A stretch of 64,000 bases of DNA from Charina bottae (lineage: Eukaryota; Chordata; Lepidosauria; Squamata; Charinaidae): the NCBI GenBank assembly GCA_023362775.1, contig JALMGJ010000008.1:38118501-38182500 (forward strand). The letters are read 5' to 3'. This document shows, piece after piece, positions 10,880 through 22,984 of this stretch. A program made the position numbers and the translations under genes. How positions within the stretch are numbered: the stretch's first letter is position 1; every line of letters begins with the position of its first letter. Below the pieces are notes generated by a model that was given only the letters and a program-made list of their open reading frames with translations, did no database searches and was not told the DNA's origin.

Positions 10880-12985
10880 CACTGTAGCTTATCAGAAGTT
10901 ATGGGGGGTTGTTTGTTTTTGTTTTTGTTCTTTTAAGGTTGGGATGGTCAACATTTTTCTTTGGTGGTCCTTATGCTTTGATTTCTTTTGGAGACTTCAT
11001 ATGTCCTGCAGACCACAAAAGCACAGCTGAGAGCCACACGTGACCTGCCAACCATAATGTATCTATGTTACTTCAGGGGAAAAGGAATAGTGAAAGGATC
11101 ATAAGGAGGGGAGGCCATTTGTGGAGCTGCTCTTGGGTGGAGATAGAATGCAGAAGCCTCCAGGTTTTGTCATGGTCTTCATACCATCCTAGCATGTATA
11201 AGCAAATCAGAAGCCTTAGAAAAATGAAGTCCCAACTGAGTTGACATTATGCTCATCTCACAGCTGCTCCTACAGTTGTGGGAATGAGATATATTCTTGA
11301 AAACATCCTGCAATACATTTGTAAAACCACATGCATAACCAAACAGATAAAAAAATGAGCTGCTTGTGTCAAAAGTATTTGTTTATTGTAGCTCTTAGCT
11401 AAAAGTGAAACTGTCCACATCAGCATTCAGCTTGCAAGGATCCTTAAAAAAAAAAAAGACCGTTGGAATCCACTGTAGATGGCCATGGCAGTTCTGCCTA
11501 TCTCCTCCCAGCCCTAAAGGCAGACCTATTCAGATATGCTGGGAAATCACTAGTTTTGCTCAAAAACAGAGCAATAAAGTAGTAAACACTTGGTAGTCAG
11601 CTACAGTCAAACAATGGTTGCATTATGAAGCTGGAGGACACAAGATATTAATTGGTTATTTGACCTTCAAAGCTCACATATAATCAAAATAAAACACATG
11701 GAGGGAGAGAAAAATAAATTGACCAGGACACCAATGAGGATCAATCCTTGCCCACTGTAATGAAATGTGGGAAACTCTTGGAAACAATTCCAATGTTCCA
11801 ATTTATTGTTGATTTGTTGTCACGTTGCATTAATTTGTTCTTTTATATTTGCAGTTTTCATACTGCTTTTTTCTATGCTTTCTCAGACAAGAAAACAAAA
11901 AAAATATTTGTAACATGATCTGCTTCATTGTGCTTCGTTTTCCCCAAGAATTTTTCAAGGGCAAGAAGAAAAATATAGTTCCTCTCTGACCAATGTGTAG
12001 TCTGTGAGATGTAGAGATATTATCTTGTATTATCCATGGCTGTAGAGAAGGAGGAGGAGGGAAGAGAGGAATGTTTGGCAGAGTGCAGATGTTCCAGAGG
12101 TCCAGGTGATCTCTTGATATATCTTCATGTGTCACAGCGGAGAACCCCATACCAGATGGCAAGGCTCATTAAGAATATCAAAGATGGACTTTTCATCATG
12201 GCAAGGATAGCTTGTAAAGGCTAATGGCTCCTAAAGGATTAGGGTGCAGAATAGATCCAGTAAAGTATTCAGATTAGTTAGCAGTAGAGATATATTAGAA
12301 CTGTACTATAAATCTATTAGGAGGACATTTGTATGTCTCACCCACACTGGACCTTGCAACATATACAATACTGGCATCAAGTGAGGTCTGGCATTCAACT
12401 TTTCAAAATTAAAAAATGATTAAGGTCAACTAAGTTGCTTTTACTTTATAAAGTATAAAAGCTACTTGAGGAGTCTTCTTCCTCCTCTTCCATGTGAATG
12501 GCAGAAGGAACTTTCCATTTTATATGAACTTCCTCTTGAACAGTATTTGCTCCTGAAATGTCCAGGTGCCCTAAATGTCACATGATCAGCTGGGTATTCA
12601 AGGAGACACTATTTAAAATGGAACCACTGAAGAAAAGGTCTCCATGTCATTTATGGGTCAAAAAAAAAAAAGGCAGAGGAAGGAGAGGAAGAGGAGGAGA
12701 AAGAAGAGGAAGAGGAAGCTGCAGCAAAATATTTTTTGGTCATCTATAAAAATCATAAATTAGTCACCTGAACTATTCAGACCATTTCCTTCATGATCAC
12801 CATTTTGTAAAACATCATTTCAAGAAGAATTGGACTAGAATACATCCCTAGGCTTTTGTGCTCAGTTCAGCTTCTTTTTTCTGTTTTTTGATGAAATTTT
12901 CTCCATGTATACATATATCAGTGGCCTATTCCTATCTCATGCCTATCTGAGATTTTAAACCACCTGCATTTTAAATGTGCAAGGA
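10880..12985. other. unique intronic sequence
   Basis: No exon recognised. It holds short A- and GA-rich tracts (11448-11460, about 12661-12718). The open frames across the GA-rich tract are low-complexity. Confidence 0.45.
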
Positions 12986-12989
12986 AGTG

Positions 12990-13080
12990 GTTACATTTTT
13001 TATTTATTTATTTATTTTATTTATTATTCAAATTTATTCCCCGCCCATCTCCCATACAAGGGACTCTGAGCATTTTTGCT
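12990..13080 (-). mobile_element. CR1/L2-clade LINE 3' terminal fragment
   Basis: A (TTTA)n tail is followed by ttccccgcccatctcccat and agggactctgagc, the minus-strand form of the LINE 3' UTR seen in plus orientation at 45225-45309. Confidence 0.7.
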
Positions 13081-14321
13081 CAGAAATAATTTCAGGGCTG
13101 AGGCCCATAGCAATTTTTTAAATCTCAACAACAGAAACGAACAGATTCTAGGAGAAAGTACCAATTATAGATTCTGCATGGTTACAGATTTTTTTATTTC
13201 AAACTTTTAAAATACTGATCATATTTAAAATGTTTAAAAGTGTATTTTAGCAGGTAGATCCATTGATGTATACCTGCCACTCTTAAGTATGATGGGGGGG
13301 GGGGAGAAAGCAACACTAATGAGGTATTAGGGTCAAAAAGGTCATCATCATCATCTATTTAAGTCATTGGCCAACAAAATATACATTCAATATTAAAATT
13401 AAGGCCAATAATCTAATCTTCATACTGTGAGAATTAGAGTTAAAGTGATCTCAAAGGAATCACACATACCCTCCATTCTACATATACAATGTAAGTGGCC
13501 TATACTTAAATATTATGTCAACACTCTAATCCTAACTACACAGATTTATTTTCCAAAACCTTGGTGTGCTCTCAGTGGTACCAGCACAATGACTGAGTTA
13601 CTTTGCATAACAGTAAGATCAACCTTGACAATTCTAAAAGAAAGGTACTTAACAATTTATAAAGAATTCAGAAAGCATTCCACATATCAAAGGGACTCTG
13701 AGTCAAAGTGATTTCATGTTTGAGAATCATAAAGAGAACCAGAAACTAATTATCTCACGCTGAACTTCTTTAGAATAACCACCAAAACTGAATAGAGGAA
13801 GAAACCAATGGTGTTAAAAAAAAGTCAAATTTGAATTCCAACATTCACCATTTGTGCTGTTCCAATATCACCTTCCATAAACATGCCAGAGCACATAAAT
13901 ACAGTGCTTTTGCTTTACAAAGTTCTGAGACTCTTCTCTGACCTAATTCCATAGCAAAATGCACTGCACTGCAAGAGAATATAAGAAACAGAAAACACAA
14001 GTTCTCCCTTATGACCCCACATGATTTCAGACTAAGTAGCATAATCAAGCTGGAACCCATAGTTGTTTTGGCAACTAGAGGGAATCTGTTATAAATAAAA
14101 ACTTCCCAAACCAATGAGAATTCTTTGTTGGACCTCTTCCTTCCCTAAATCAGTGCCACCAAGAGATGCTGCAGCACATTCTTCATCTTCCCACTGGCCA
14201 TGGCCACGCTGGCTGGCAACGATGGAAATTGTGGTCCTCCAGTCTAGGAGATCGAAAGTTGAAAAAGGCTGACTTCCCCACTCTCAAGCTCTCAGTCTTC
14301 CTTTCCATGCTCCCCCTTTAT
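13081..14321. other. unique intronic sequence downstream of the exon
   Basis: No repeat of known family except a poly-G tract (13293-13304) and a possible hAT-like fragment near 14195-14270. The next coding exon of the gene is not visible here. Confidence 0.4.
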
Positions 14322-14327
14322 ACTTAC
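14322..14327 (-). other. ARHGAP24: splice donor of the PH-domain exon
   Basis: The minus strand reads CTTTG|GTAAGT, an excellent donor, directly after the codon for Leu60. It is a phase-0 junction, as I recall for the orthologous human exon boundary after KPL. Confidence 0.9.
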
Positions 14328-14507
14328 CAAAGGTTTGGCTTCATCCTCATCTTTGAAATAATATAGCTGCTCCCCTTTGAGTACGAACCAGCGAGTGTGC
14401 CAAGTCTTCACAAAACCTCCTTGCTTCCTTAGCCACCCACACTTAATGGCAACGTGCCGTCCTTGGCTCAGCAGGGGGCTTTCTGCAGAGCCGTTGTGTT
14501 CTTCCAT
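14328..14507 (-). CDS. ARHGAP24: Rho GTPase-activating protein 24, first coding exon (PH domain N-terminal half)
   Basis: The exon encodes 60 residues starting at ATG 14507. The first 18 residues are a variable acidic/polar leader (MEEHNGSAESPLLSQGR). From about residue 21 the PH domain begins with IKCGWLRKQGGFVKTWHTRW, the beta1-beta2 segment with basic residues for phosphoinositide binding, then FVLKGEQLYYFKDEDE. In the family, ARHGAP24/FilGAP is a Rac-directed GAP that binds filamin A and acts at the cell edge downstream of ROCK; the RhoGAP domain and coiled coil lie in exons outside this window. The start fits the Kozak pattern (A at -3, G at +4) and matches the known MEEN-type start. The paralogue ARHGAP22 differs in this block, which favours ARHGAP24. 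The PH core looks much more conserved than the leader. Identification rests on memory of the family. Confidence 0.93.
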
Positions 14508-14527
14508 AATGAAGTCAGCAGACTCTC
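14508..14527 (-). other. ARHGAP24: 5' UTR part of the ARHGAP24 exon
   Basis: Twenty bases lie between the predicted acceptor and the ATG. No in-frame stop occurs in them, so the start is chosen by homology rather than by a stop. Confidence 0.75.
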
Positions 14528-14560
14528 CTGGTTATAGAAGAAGGTGTGGGAGAGAAGTGA
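14528..14560 (-). other. ARHGAP24: splice acceptor with polypyrimidine tract
   Basis: The minus strand carries a pyrimidine-rich run (cttctctcccacacc, then ttcttctataaccag) ending in AG at 14529-14528. An acceptor here means at least one untranslated exon lies upstream, at higher coordinates, possibly beyond the window. Confidence 0.8.
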
Positions 14561-16840
14561 TATTAGTTCATCTTCCAAAGAGCAGCCCCATCACTTTTGA
14601 TTGGAATAGAAAAACAGCAAACAATGTCTGAACTGTTCAATTACGGATTGTTTACACAGAGAAAAACAATTACAAGGGCAGTTTTGCCATGTTCAGATAT
14701 TGCTTCCCCCGTGTAGCACTTCACTATGTCCTATGAAATCTTCCAAACATCGGTGGAGGAAGAAGCATCAGAATCCAGGCACCGCTCAATATAATGATAG
14801 CAGAGTTGACTTCAACTCTAGGGGTTCTCTATTCCAATAAGCAGTTTTCAGGAACAGGAAATAGAGGACTTATTTTTGTTGTAGTGGAGTGCATCAGCCC
14901 AATCAGACCAAAGGATCTGGGGAATGAAGAGCGGGCTGGCTATTAGAAAGGGAAAGATGCTTCAGACTTGTTTCTTCCCCTGAGCATTTTATGAACAGTT
15001 CTCATTCATATATATGTAGTACCTTGCTACCTCGTGTTTTGGGAAATTGATCACCTGCTCAACATTTGGAACCATACCTGCTGCTATTGCTTCCACTCTG
15101 TTTACTGCTCTGGAGCTTGACAATCCAGAATTGATTGGGCCCATATGTTCCTCTAAAGTCTTAAACACAGCACCCAGAGCCTTTCCAAAAGTTGCTGCAA
15201 TGTGAATTGTGATTTTTAATCCAACAGAAGGGGAGAATTATTTAAAATGTAGACAGCAGGAATCATATTGCCTGTTATTAATTAATCTAATGGGGTTTTA
15301 ATGGAGTTGAGTTTAATTTAAATCAAATTTAGTGCTGTATTGTACATTTATTTATTCTGACCTTCCTGTTTTGGGGAGTTGGACTTCCAATATGCAGTCC
15401 AAAGGTCAGCTACAGCCTTCAAGCTGCGAAAAGTTGTACACTCATTAATTATAGGCATGGTTTTGGAAGGCCTTAACAGGAATGATATCAATTCACACTG
15501 ATTTCACTGACTTAAAAAGGGTTGCATGAACTGTTCTTTGGAGAAGTGAGGCAAATAGAAATAAGAATCATTGCTTTGGGGATGTCTGATCAAGGCATAT
15601 TTTTGTTAATTACAGTATGGAATGGGAGTCAGGTCTACCATCAATTGTATTGTGAAACAGATGGCTGAATGTTTATTTCAAAACATTTAGCTTTATCTCT
15701 CATCAATAACTGTGGTCCTTTATGGTCCAACATGGGATGTCTGACTTTCCCTGGCAGCATGACCATACACACCCACACATGGTTTCATAATTGCTTTCAT
15801 TTTTAGCAAACATCTGTGAGAAGCATCTAATATAGGGATCTTTAAATTATGAAAAGCTGGGCTAAATTAAGGGACTGAAGGTAGAAATGAAACCCAAAAC
15901 GATTTACATGAAAAGTACTTGGGTGTGCAAAGGTCTTTCATCAAAATTCAACATATTCAGATATAAGATAAATCCTCTTGACTGCTTCAGCCTATCTGAA
16001 TCACAGTCACCTAAGAAGGACACCTAACTCATTGATACTTTAGATTCTGAACTAATTATTTGATTTTTGGTTTGTCAACACAAAGCTAAAAAGAAGCCAG
16101 AATACAGAAGAACACTGAGAAACTCAGAAACCGAAAAAGCTGAAAATTACAAGAAATTCTGCATGAAATGACATGCAAATTTAAACCACAGACTTTAGCT
16201 TGTTTCTAAGAATGTAATGAAGAAAGTGCAGTAGATAGTTTCTTTGCCCAAATAAGGATTATGACTGTGGCAAGCAAGCAAGCAATAATAAAGAAAAAAA
16301 ATGAAAAAAGCACTGTTGTCAAATCAGAAGTCTTTTTCTTTAAATTAAGGTCCTTAAAGATACAGTACACGGGTATAATCAAATCTTGAATACATTCAAA
16401 AGAAAGCAACAAAGATGGTTAATAGGGCAAAGAAATGCATTCAAAAGGGGCCAGAAGTCTTAGTATGGCTGCTTCAGAGATTTTCCACAATTGCAAATGT
16501 GTGTGCATGCACAAAGTGAAGTAGTTTCTACACTTCAAACTTGTGAACATTTGTCACATGGAAAATAAAAAACTGATTGGCTGAAGAGAAGAACCACATC
16601 TAATTAATTGAAGTTAGAGAAAGATTTCAGTAGAACATTAGGAGCTTATAAATAGTAAAAGCATTAGCCAGATTCTACCTCTATCTCATCCTCTTTTAGA
16701 GAGAAGGTTCTCCTTAGAGATCAATGACAGGAAGCTGGTTAGCTATTTATTGTTGAAGTGCTAGCTTTTGATTTCCTACATTGTGAAAGCTTGGATTACA
16801 TGGTTTACAAAGCCCCTTCCAGCTATATTTTATTGTTATG
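14561..16840. other. ARHGAP24: unique intronic sequence upstream of the exon
   Basis: No repeat family recognised. The small frame at 16206-16412 is hydrophobic but lacks homology and context. This is a plausible place for intronic regulatory DNA, but nothing specific can be read. Confidence 0.4.
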
Positions 16841-16844
16841 TTTT

Positions 16845-16945
16845 ATTGGTGCTTGTTTCTGCTGTTCTATACCACCCAGAGTCCTTCAGGATTGGGATGG
16901 GTTTTAAGTACTGTTAATAAACAAATAAACAAACAAACATTATTA
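16845..16945 (+). mobile_element. CR1/L2-clade LINE 3' terminal fragment
   Basis: ctataccacccagagtcctt is followed by an (ACAA/ATAA)n tail. This is the plus-orientation LINE 3' UTR signature. Confidence 0.6.
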
Positions 16946-17394
16946 CAGCCACAAGAGACAGATTTCCAAACCACAGAAGTCCCTAGCTCATAGTATTTCT
17001 TCTACAAGAAATTTCATCCAGAACAGTCTTCTCCAACTGGTGGGAATGCCAGATATTGCAGTGACAACACATTTGAAGAGTGTTAGGTTCAGAAGATTAA
17101 TGTAGACTGTTTAGAAATATAAAACAATAAAGTCTCTTTCAAGTCTAGCTTGACTTCTGATGACTTGACAGACGGGTCTATAAAGTTTTCTCCAAAGTGA
17201 CATGGAAGTGGCTTGCCATTGCTTTCTTCCAGAATATTTTTCTCACTTCTAGATTTCTAATGTAATTGGACTGTAGAGAGCTCAGGTCTTCTGCACAATA
17301 TATCAGAATGTTGTGATGAAATGTTGAGTGCAACAATGCATATTCCTAAGCTTTCATGAAATTTCAGGCCTAGTTTTCAAATTCTACCTATCTC

Positions 17395-17480
17395 TGTTGC
17401 CGTACTGTGTAACCAGCACAAGTCACTGCCCAGGTCTGGGTGGTCTATAAATGTTGTTACTAAATAAACATATAAAATAA
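17395..17480 (+). mobile_element. LINE 3' terminal fragment (weak)
   Basis: cactgcccaggtctgggtgg with taaataaacat resembles the same LINE 3' end, strongly diverged. A short upstream segment at 17150-17230 (gtggcttgccattgctttct) may be a SINE remnant. Confidence 0.4.
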
Positions 17481-18544
17481 GTAAGATCAGTATATATCCT
17501 TGTTCTGAAAACATGACACCTAGGTAAGTTTAAATTGGATGTCCTTTCCCCACATGGCCCAAAAACCTGTAGTCCAATTAAAACCATGGCAGTTCACAGA
17601 AGCTCAAGATACATGGCAAAGGTGAGGATACATGGCAACATACATCAGAGAGTGATTCTGGCTGCCCTGGCAACTGAACTATTCCTTGTTAACCATTAGC
17701 AGATGCCTTGAAATTGCAAAATGTTAAGTTATTTATTTTTCTGGCAATATACTGTTAAAAGAATGTTCCCCAGGCAATTTCCTTTTACTCCAAAAAATTC
17801 AGATCTGCTAATTTTATTCACGCTAATGTAGTATTTAATATACTATAATTTAATTTATTACAATCTGCTTTGCAATAGTCTTTTATTTCTGCTGGGCTTC
17901 ATGCCTTTTTTATTTGGTATCATTATTACTATTATGTTGTTGTTATGCTATGATATTGGGAACAAAACATTTCAGAACATTCTCTGGCATCTCCACCAAC
18001 CTGAATAAAAGCAACCAACAATTCTTTTGACAAAGCAGAATGGAAATTTTGGGTTTGAATGTAGCACAGCAAAGATTTGTTTGTTCCAAGAACCTTTAAT
18101 TATATCTTCTGAAAGATACCGAATAAGATCATTTTTTCCAATAAGACTGGCTAAGATATTATTTGAAACCACCATGTTCATACATATATATAAACCTATA
18201 TCCTAATATCCACCTTCACAGTAAATATTAATACAAGTTAAGCCCCAGAATTATTACATGGTAAGGTTTGTTTCATACTTCATAACAGAATGTACCCTGA
18301 GAGCAAAGAAAATAAATTTAAGGATATTATTTCTTTTGAGTCTGAACACAACAGACTTGTGCCTTTAGCTATACAAGCTAAAGCTGATATGACTTGAGAC
18401 AGAAGTTTAAGAAAGAAACTAGCACTCATACAACAGAGACATGAGAAGTGTTATTGCATTCACCTTAATATATTTATTAACTCCTAATTTTGATCAAAAA
18501 GGTGGATTCCAGTCATTTAAAATATATTGGGTTGAATCCAGATT

Positions 18545-18930
18545 GTTTATTTTATTTTATTTTTGTTTATTTATTTATTAAATTTATACACTGCCCATCT
18601 CACTATGGAAGTGATTCTGGGCGGCTTACAAATAAAAGGTCATAAAAACCGTTATAAAAGTACAAAGTACAAGAAATACAAGAAAGTTAAAAGAGAAAAA
18701 CTAAAAGGGGGAGAGAGTGTCTTCAAACTACCATCCACCCCCAGGGCTGCCTACCACTATTGGATCCCCAAGCTAGTTGGCAGAGCCAGGTCTTGACGCT
18801 CTTCTTGAAGGCCAGAAGAGTCAAGGCCAACCACACCCCAAGGGGCAAGATGTTCCACAGGGTGGGGGCATTATATGTTGGCCATATAAATATTCCACTG
18901 AAATCAGTGGAATTAAGTGGACCTAGCAAA
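18545..18930 (-). mobile_element. CR1/L2-clade LINE 3' end
   Basis: The minus strand encodes APTLWNILPLGVW and LLAFKKSVKTWLCQLAW (ORF2 C-terminus), then the 3' UTR (complement of gcccagaatcac) and a T-rich TTTAT tail at 18549-18582. Confidence 0.8.
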
Positions 18931-19369
18931 GACTGGATCCAACCTATTTTAAAAAATAGAACAGACTATTAAAGCAAAATCAATAAGACATTTAGAAGGC
19001 AAATAGTAGATCAAACGTAATGAAATTAAACCTCGGGGATCAGCAGAAGAACAACAGTGCAGAAAAAAGTACTGCAGTAAGAGCTCTCTGGAAGAAATAT
19101 GAGTAAGAAGGGCAGAGAACCCTGTCTCAGAACTTCTCTGGATCATTTCCAGCAATGGAAGCTAAAGCATAGCTTTGGAGGAAGATTTCAGAATACAAAT
19201 AGTCTGTATTGTATTTGTATTTTATATTGCTATCTCTAAGTTTATACTACCCAGATTGCTAATTTTAATCTCTTTTTTCTTGTTGCATATGTGTAGCCTG
19301 AGCAAGCCCCTTAGCATAGTTTGATTTAATATTGTCTTTTAGCCAAAATTCTTTGTCTGTATGTTTTGC

Positions 19370-20107
19370 TGTTTATTCGTTCAGTCGCTTCCGACTCTTC
19401 ATGACATCATGGACCAGCCCATGTCAGAGCTTCCTGTCGGCCGTCACCATCCCCAGCTCCCCCATGGTTGAGTCCGTCACCTCCAGAATATCATCCATCC
19501 ATCTTACCCTTGGTCGGCCCCTCTTCCTTTTGCCTTCCACTTTCCCTAGCATCAACATCTTCTCCAGGGTATCCTGTCTTCTCATTATGTGGCCAAAGTA
19601 CTTCAGTTTTGCCTTTAATATCATTCCCTCAAGTGAGCAGTCTGGCTTTATTTCCTGGAGTATGGACTGGTTTGATCTTCTTGCAGTCCAAGGCACTCTC
19701 AGAATTTTCCTCCAACACCACAGTTCAAAAGCATCTATCTTCCTTCGCTCAGCCTTCCTTATGGTCCAGCTCTCACAGCCATAGGTTACTACGGGGAATA
19801 CCATTGCTTGGACTATGCGGACCTTTGTTGTCAGTGTGATGTCTCTGCTCTTAACTATTTTATCAAGATTTGCCATTGCTCTCCTCCCAAGAAGTAAACG
19901 TCTTCTGATTTCCTGGCTGCAGTCAGCGTCTGCAGTAATCTTTGCGCCTAGAAATACAAAGTCTGTCACTGCCTCCACTTTTTCTCCCTCTATTTGCCAG
20001 TTATCAATCAAGCTGGTTGCCATAATCTTGGTTTTTTTGAGGTTTAACTGCAACCCAACTTTTGCACTTTTTTCTTTCACCTTCGTCATAAGGCTCCTCA
20101 GCTCCTA
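19370..20107 (-). mobile_element. Bov-B/RTE LINE, second subfamily, 5' truncated
   Basis: Only the C-terminal third and the 3' end remain (3' end ttattcgttcagtcgcttcc on the plus strand). The coding differs from the 4-kb copy: KMLMLGKVEGKRKRGRPRVR and ILEVTDSTMGELGMVTADRK replace the MNMNLSKL type, marking a distinct subfamily. The 26476-26729 fragment belongs to the same one. Confidence 0.88.
19424..20089 (-). pseudogene. Bov-B C-terminal ORF fragment
   Basis: A 221-residue open frame begins just after the YADD region, which is lost. It carries LNLKKTKIMA, the ITADADCSQEIRRRLLLGRR block, YGCESWTIRKAERRKIDAFE and KLKYFGHIMRRQDTLEK. With no endonuclease or catalytic RT motif it cannot be autonomous. 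It reads through almost to the end of the family ORF, so it is younger than the 4-kb copy. Confidence 0.85.
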
Positions 20108-20109
20108 TG

Positions 20110-21487
20110 TACTTTTCCTAATTATCCTAATATTGTCAATTTAGTTTTGGATATTTGAATACCAATTTCCTTGTGCTGGTTAATGACCACATATTATTAT
20201 TACTTAGAATACAAATAGATTTATATGACAAAAAATTGTTCTGTAGGTGTCTTTGACCTAGACCTATCAAAACTGGAAAGTAATCACCATCAATTTGAGT
20301 TAGGCTTGACCTCCAGATATGTAAAACAACTCCCATCACCCATGGTCAGCATTCAGGTACAGGTGATGTCATTGGTCAGTACAGCTACAGAGATCCAGGT
20401 TATGGTGGCCTGGTATAGGAAAGGCTTCATTGGTGGGGAATGTGTGGTCCATCAGATGCTGGATTCCAGTCCCCATCAGTATGATATGTGTTGAAAGTTG
20501 ATATCTAAGAACTGGATAACTTGGAGAACTGAGGGCTCTCTATTCCTATATGGTAATTTGCATCTGGAGATCTACTCTCATTCTTATAATATCTCTCTGT
20601 CCATGGAATAGGGAATCTGTGACCTATCAGCTTCCAGCAGTTCTATCCAGCAAGGCTGATGGACAGAAAAAGAGGGAGTTGTAGTTCAGTAATAAATGGA
20701 GAGCCACAGGTTCCTTGTCCTGGTTGAATCCAGTCTCCTGTTTGTGACTACTTTCTATTAACGGCAAGAAGAAGAGATATGAACCACATCACTTGTGATC
20801 ACAGTAACCCATTGTAGATGCTTCCTGCCTCGTACAAAAGCTATCTTTTCTTTCTGAAAATCCTAATTATTTTTGGTTTGTGAGTGAAAGGGTTTAAATG
20901 CATCCAAAGTTATTTCTTCTAACTTTTTCATGCAGCAGTGATACTTCAGGGCCTGTTCATAAAAGGGAAATTATGTCACCATGGAAAGAAATCTATTAGA
21001 TGAATTTTATTGCCCTTGGGAAAAAGTCCACAGGCAGGATCAAAATAATGTTTCCAAAACACCAAAGCCTTTGATGAATAGAACAATGTAGATTCAGCTT
21101 CTGCCAACGTTATAGCAAAGTTTAAATCCAGCCCCACTTGTAGCATCAGCTTTTGAAAATCAAAGCTTACACTGTCTTTCCAAGTATTACTTCTCTGTAG
21201 ACACTATAGAACTGAGACTACACTCATAAAGTTTTGGTTGGCCTTGAAAACCAAGCCAACATTCAAGTTACATTCAAGTTACTGCCTGTCTCCTGGCTCA
21301 AACCATAATATGCTATTCTCTTTTTACCTCCAAATTTGAAGCTACAAAGAAGTTTGAGCAGGGTCATCTCACAGCTGTTCTGAATTCATATGAATGCAAT
21401 TCATATGAATGAAAAATATGCCTTTTTCATATGTATTCTAAAGCATATTCATAACAGTGTAAAAGAGGGTCTCTTACATTGTAATAG
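20110..21487. other. unique intronic sequence
   Basis: No exon or clear family. About 20595-20720 resembles a decayed palindromic hAT MITE (ttccagcagttctatcc / agttgtagttcag), too weak to assert. Confidence 0.4.
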
Positions 21488-21497
21488 TACTATAGTA

Positions 21498-21830
21498 AAG
21501 GTAAAGTTTCCCCCCGCACATTTGTGCATTCGTGTCCGACTCTAGGGGCCGGTGCTCATCTCTGTTAGCCAAAGAGCCAGCATTGTCCGAAGACGCTTCC
21601 ACGGTCATGTGGCCGGCATGATGCGCACGGAACGCTGTTACCTACCCACCAAAGTGGTACCAAACTATTCATCTACTTGCATTTGCATGCTTTCGAATTG
21701 CTAGGTTGGCAAGATCTGGGGCTAGTGCGGGAGCTCACTCCGTCATGCGGGACTAGGGATTTGAACCTCCCAACTTGCGATCTTCCAATTGACAAGCCTG
21801 TTGCCTTACCAGCTGAGCCACCACGCCCCC
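21498..21830 (-). mobile_element. Sauria SINE
   Basis: A complete minus-strand copy. The tail (aaggtaaagtttcccccc, cgtgtccgactctag) is on the left and the tRNA head (agctgagccaccacgccccc) on the right. The TSD tactatagta is perfect at 21488-21497 and 21831-21840. Confidence 0.92.
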
Positions 21831-21840
21831 TACTATAGTA

Positions 21841-22479
21841 CTAAATACAATTTAATTAAATTTAAAACACATTTTAAAATAGAGAAGCAACCAATCCATT
21901 AATTGGCAGTACTGAGAAAAAATTCAGCTGTCTCGAAAAGAAATTATCCACTTCTTCTCCATTACTACTAATATAATAGTAAAGATAATAGGAGGAAGAA
22001 GAAAAAGAACTTTTAAAAGACCCAAAAATATAAGGAAAGAAAGTATACAACATTTTCTTTTTTTTAAAGGAGATGGGGATAAATAATAACATAGCATGAC
22101 ACAGATAACCTGATAAAAAATTACAATGACATTTCATTCTGGTAGAGAAGGCTAGATTATTGGTGCTGTCTGCATTTAAGTGCCAATTTAATATCATCCT
22201 TATAATGAGGACAGCTCTTGGGAGACTGGATTGCTGGGATCAAAGTGGGACCCTGAAAAGCTTTAACAGTCTAACATGGATATATGCTTCAACTGCAAAG
22301 GGAATCTGACAAGCATGCTGACATGTGGGCATGAAAAGAATTATCCCTGTAGGTCAGCAGCTCGGCACTTGTTAAAATATTGGTGTGAACTGTTTGCTAA
22401 GACCTTTGGATTTGCCTGTCCTGTTCAGGAGAGAGCTATTGCAAGTCTCAACTCCTTGTGAGGTTCATGGGGTATGGAC
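21841..22479. other. unique intronic sequence
   Basis: AT-rich sequence with no recognisable exon or repeat. The frame at 22276-22461 has several cysteines but no family pattern or splice context. Confidence 0.35.
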
Positions 22480-22640
22480 CAGGTCACAGAGCTCCTTAGT
22501 GGCAACACCTATGTTATGGAATGCCCTCCCTCCCAAGATACAATGGCCCTGACCTTGCTGGCATTCCATAAGGAGAACCAAACCATTTTATCCCAGCATG
22601 TATTCAGCCCTTACTTTAGACTGTTTAGTTTCAAGGGTAC
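22480..22640 (+). mobile_element. CR1/L2-clade LINE C-terminal fragment
   Basis: In one frame the plus strand gives PMLWNALPPKIQWP, then DLAGIP and RRTKPF, a decayed form of the APALWN.LPPE...FRK block. No tail is preserved. Confidence 0.55.
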
Positions 22641-22984
22641 CCATGATGTTCATGTCATTTTAATTTTGGGTAGGGGCCAACGACAACTGGAGGGCAAAAG
22701 GTTAAGTCCAGTCTTACATAGCTACTGTCTTCTTGTTCTAAGTGCAGATCAGTCTTAGGGGCAAGACATATAAGACATTGGATTTACTGTGATTTACCCT
22801 GATAACTGGTTGCAACAGAGCACTTGACATAGTGAAGTGGACCAACATCCTGTTTACCAACTACTTTGTAGTTTGATGACATAATGAAACAATATGTGCA
22901 TGGTGAATATGTCATCTAAATGGTCAAGAACTGAAATCACAGATTCACCCTAGGCAGAAAACTCTGATTAAGAGGGAAATCTGG

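Noticed and set aside
1..14321. The next ARHGAP24 coding exon (expected to continue with the PH domain)
   Set aside because: I searched minus-strand frames for a continuation of the PH domain and found none with splice sites. It must lie outside the window.
19332..20144. Plus-strand Ser/Leu-rich frames
   Set aside because: Antisense shadows of the Bov-B C-terminal frame at 19424-20089.
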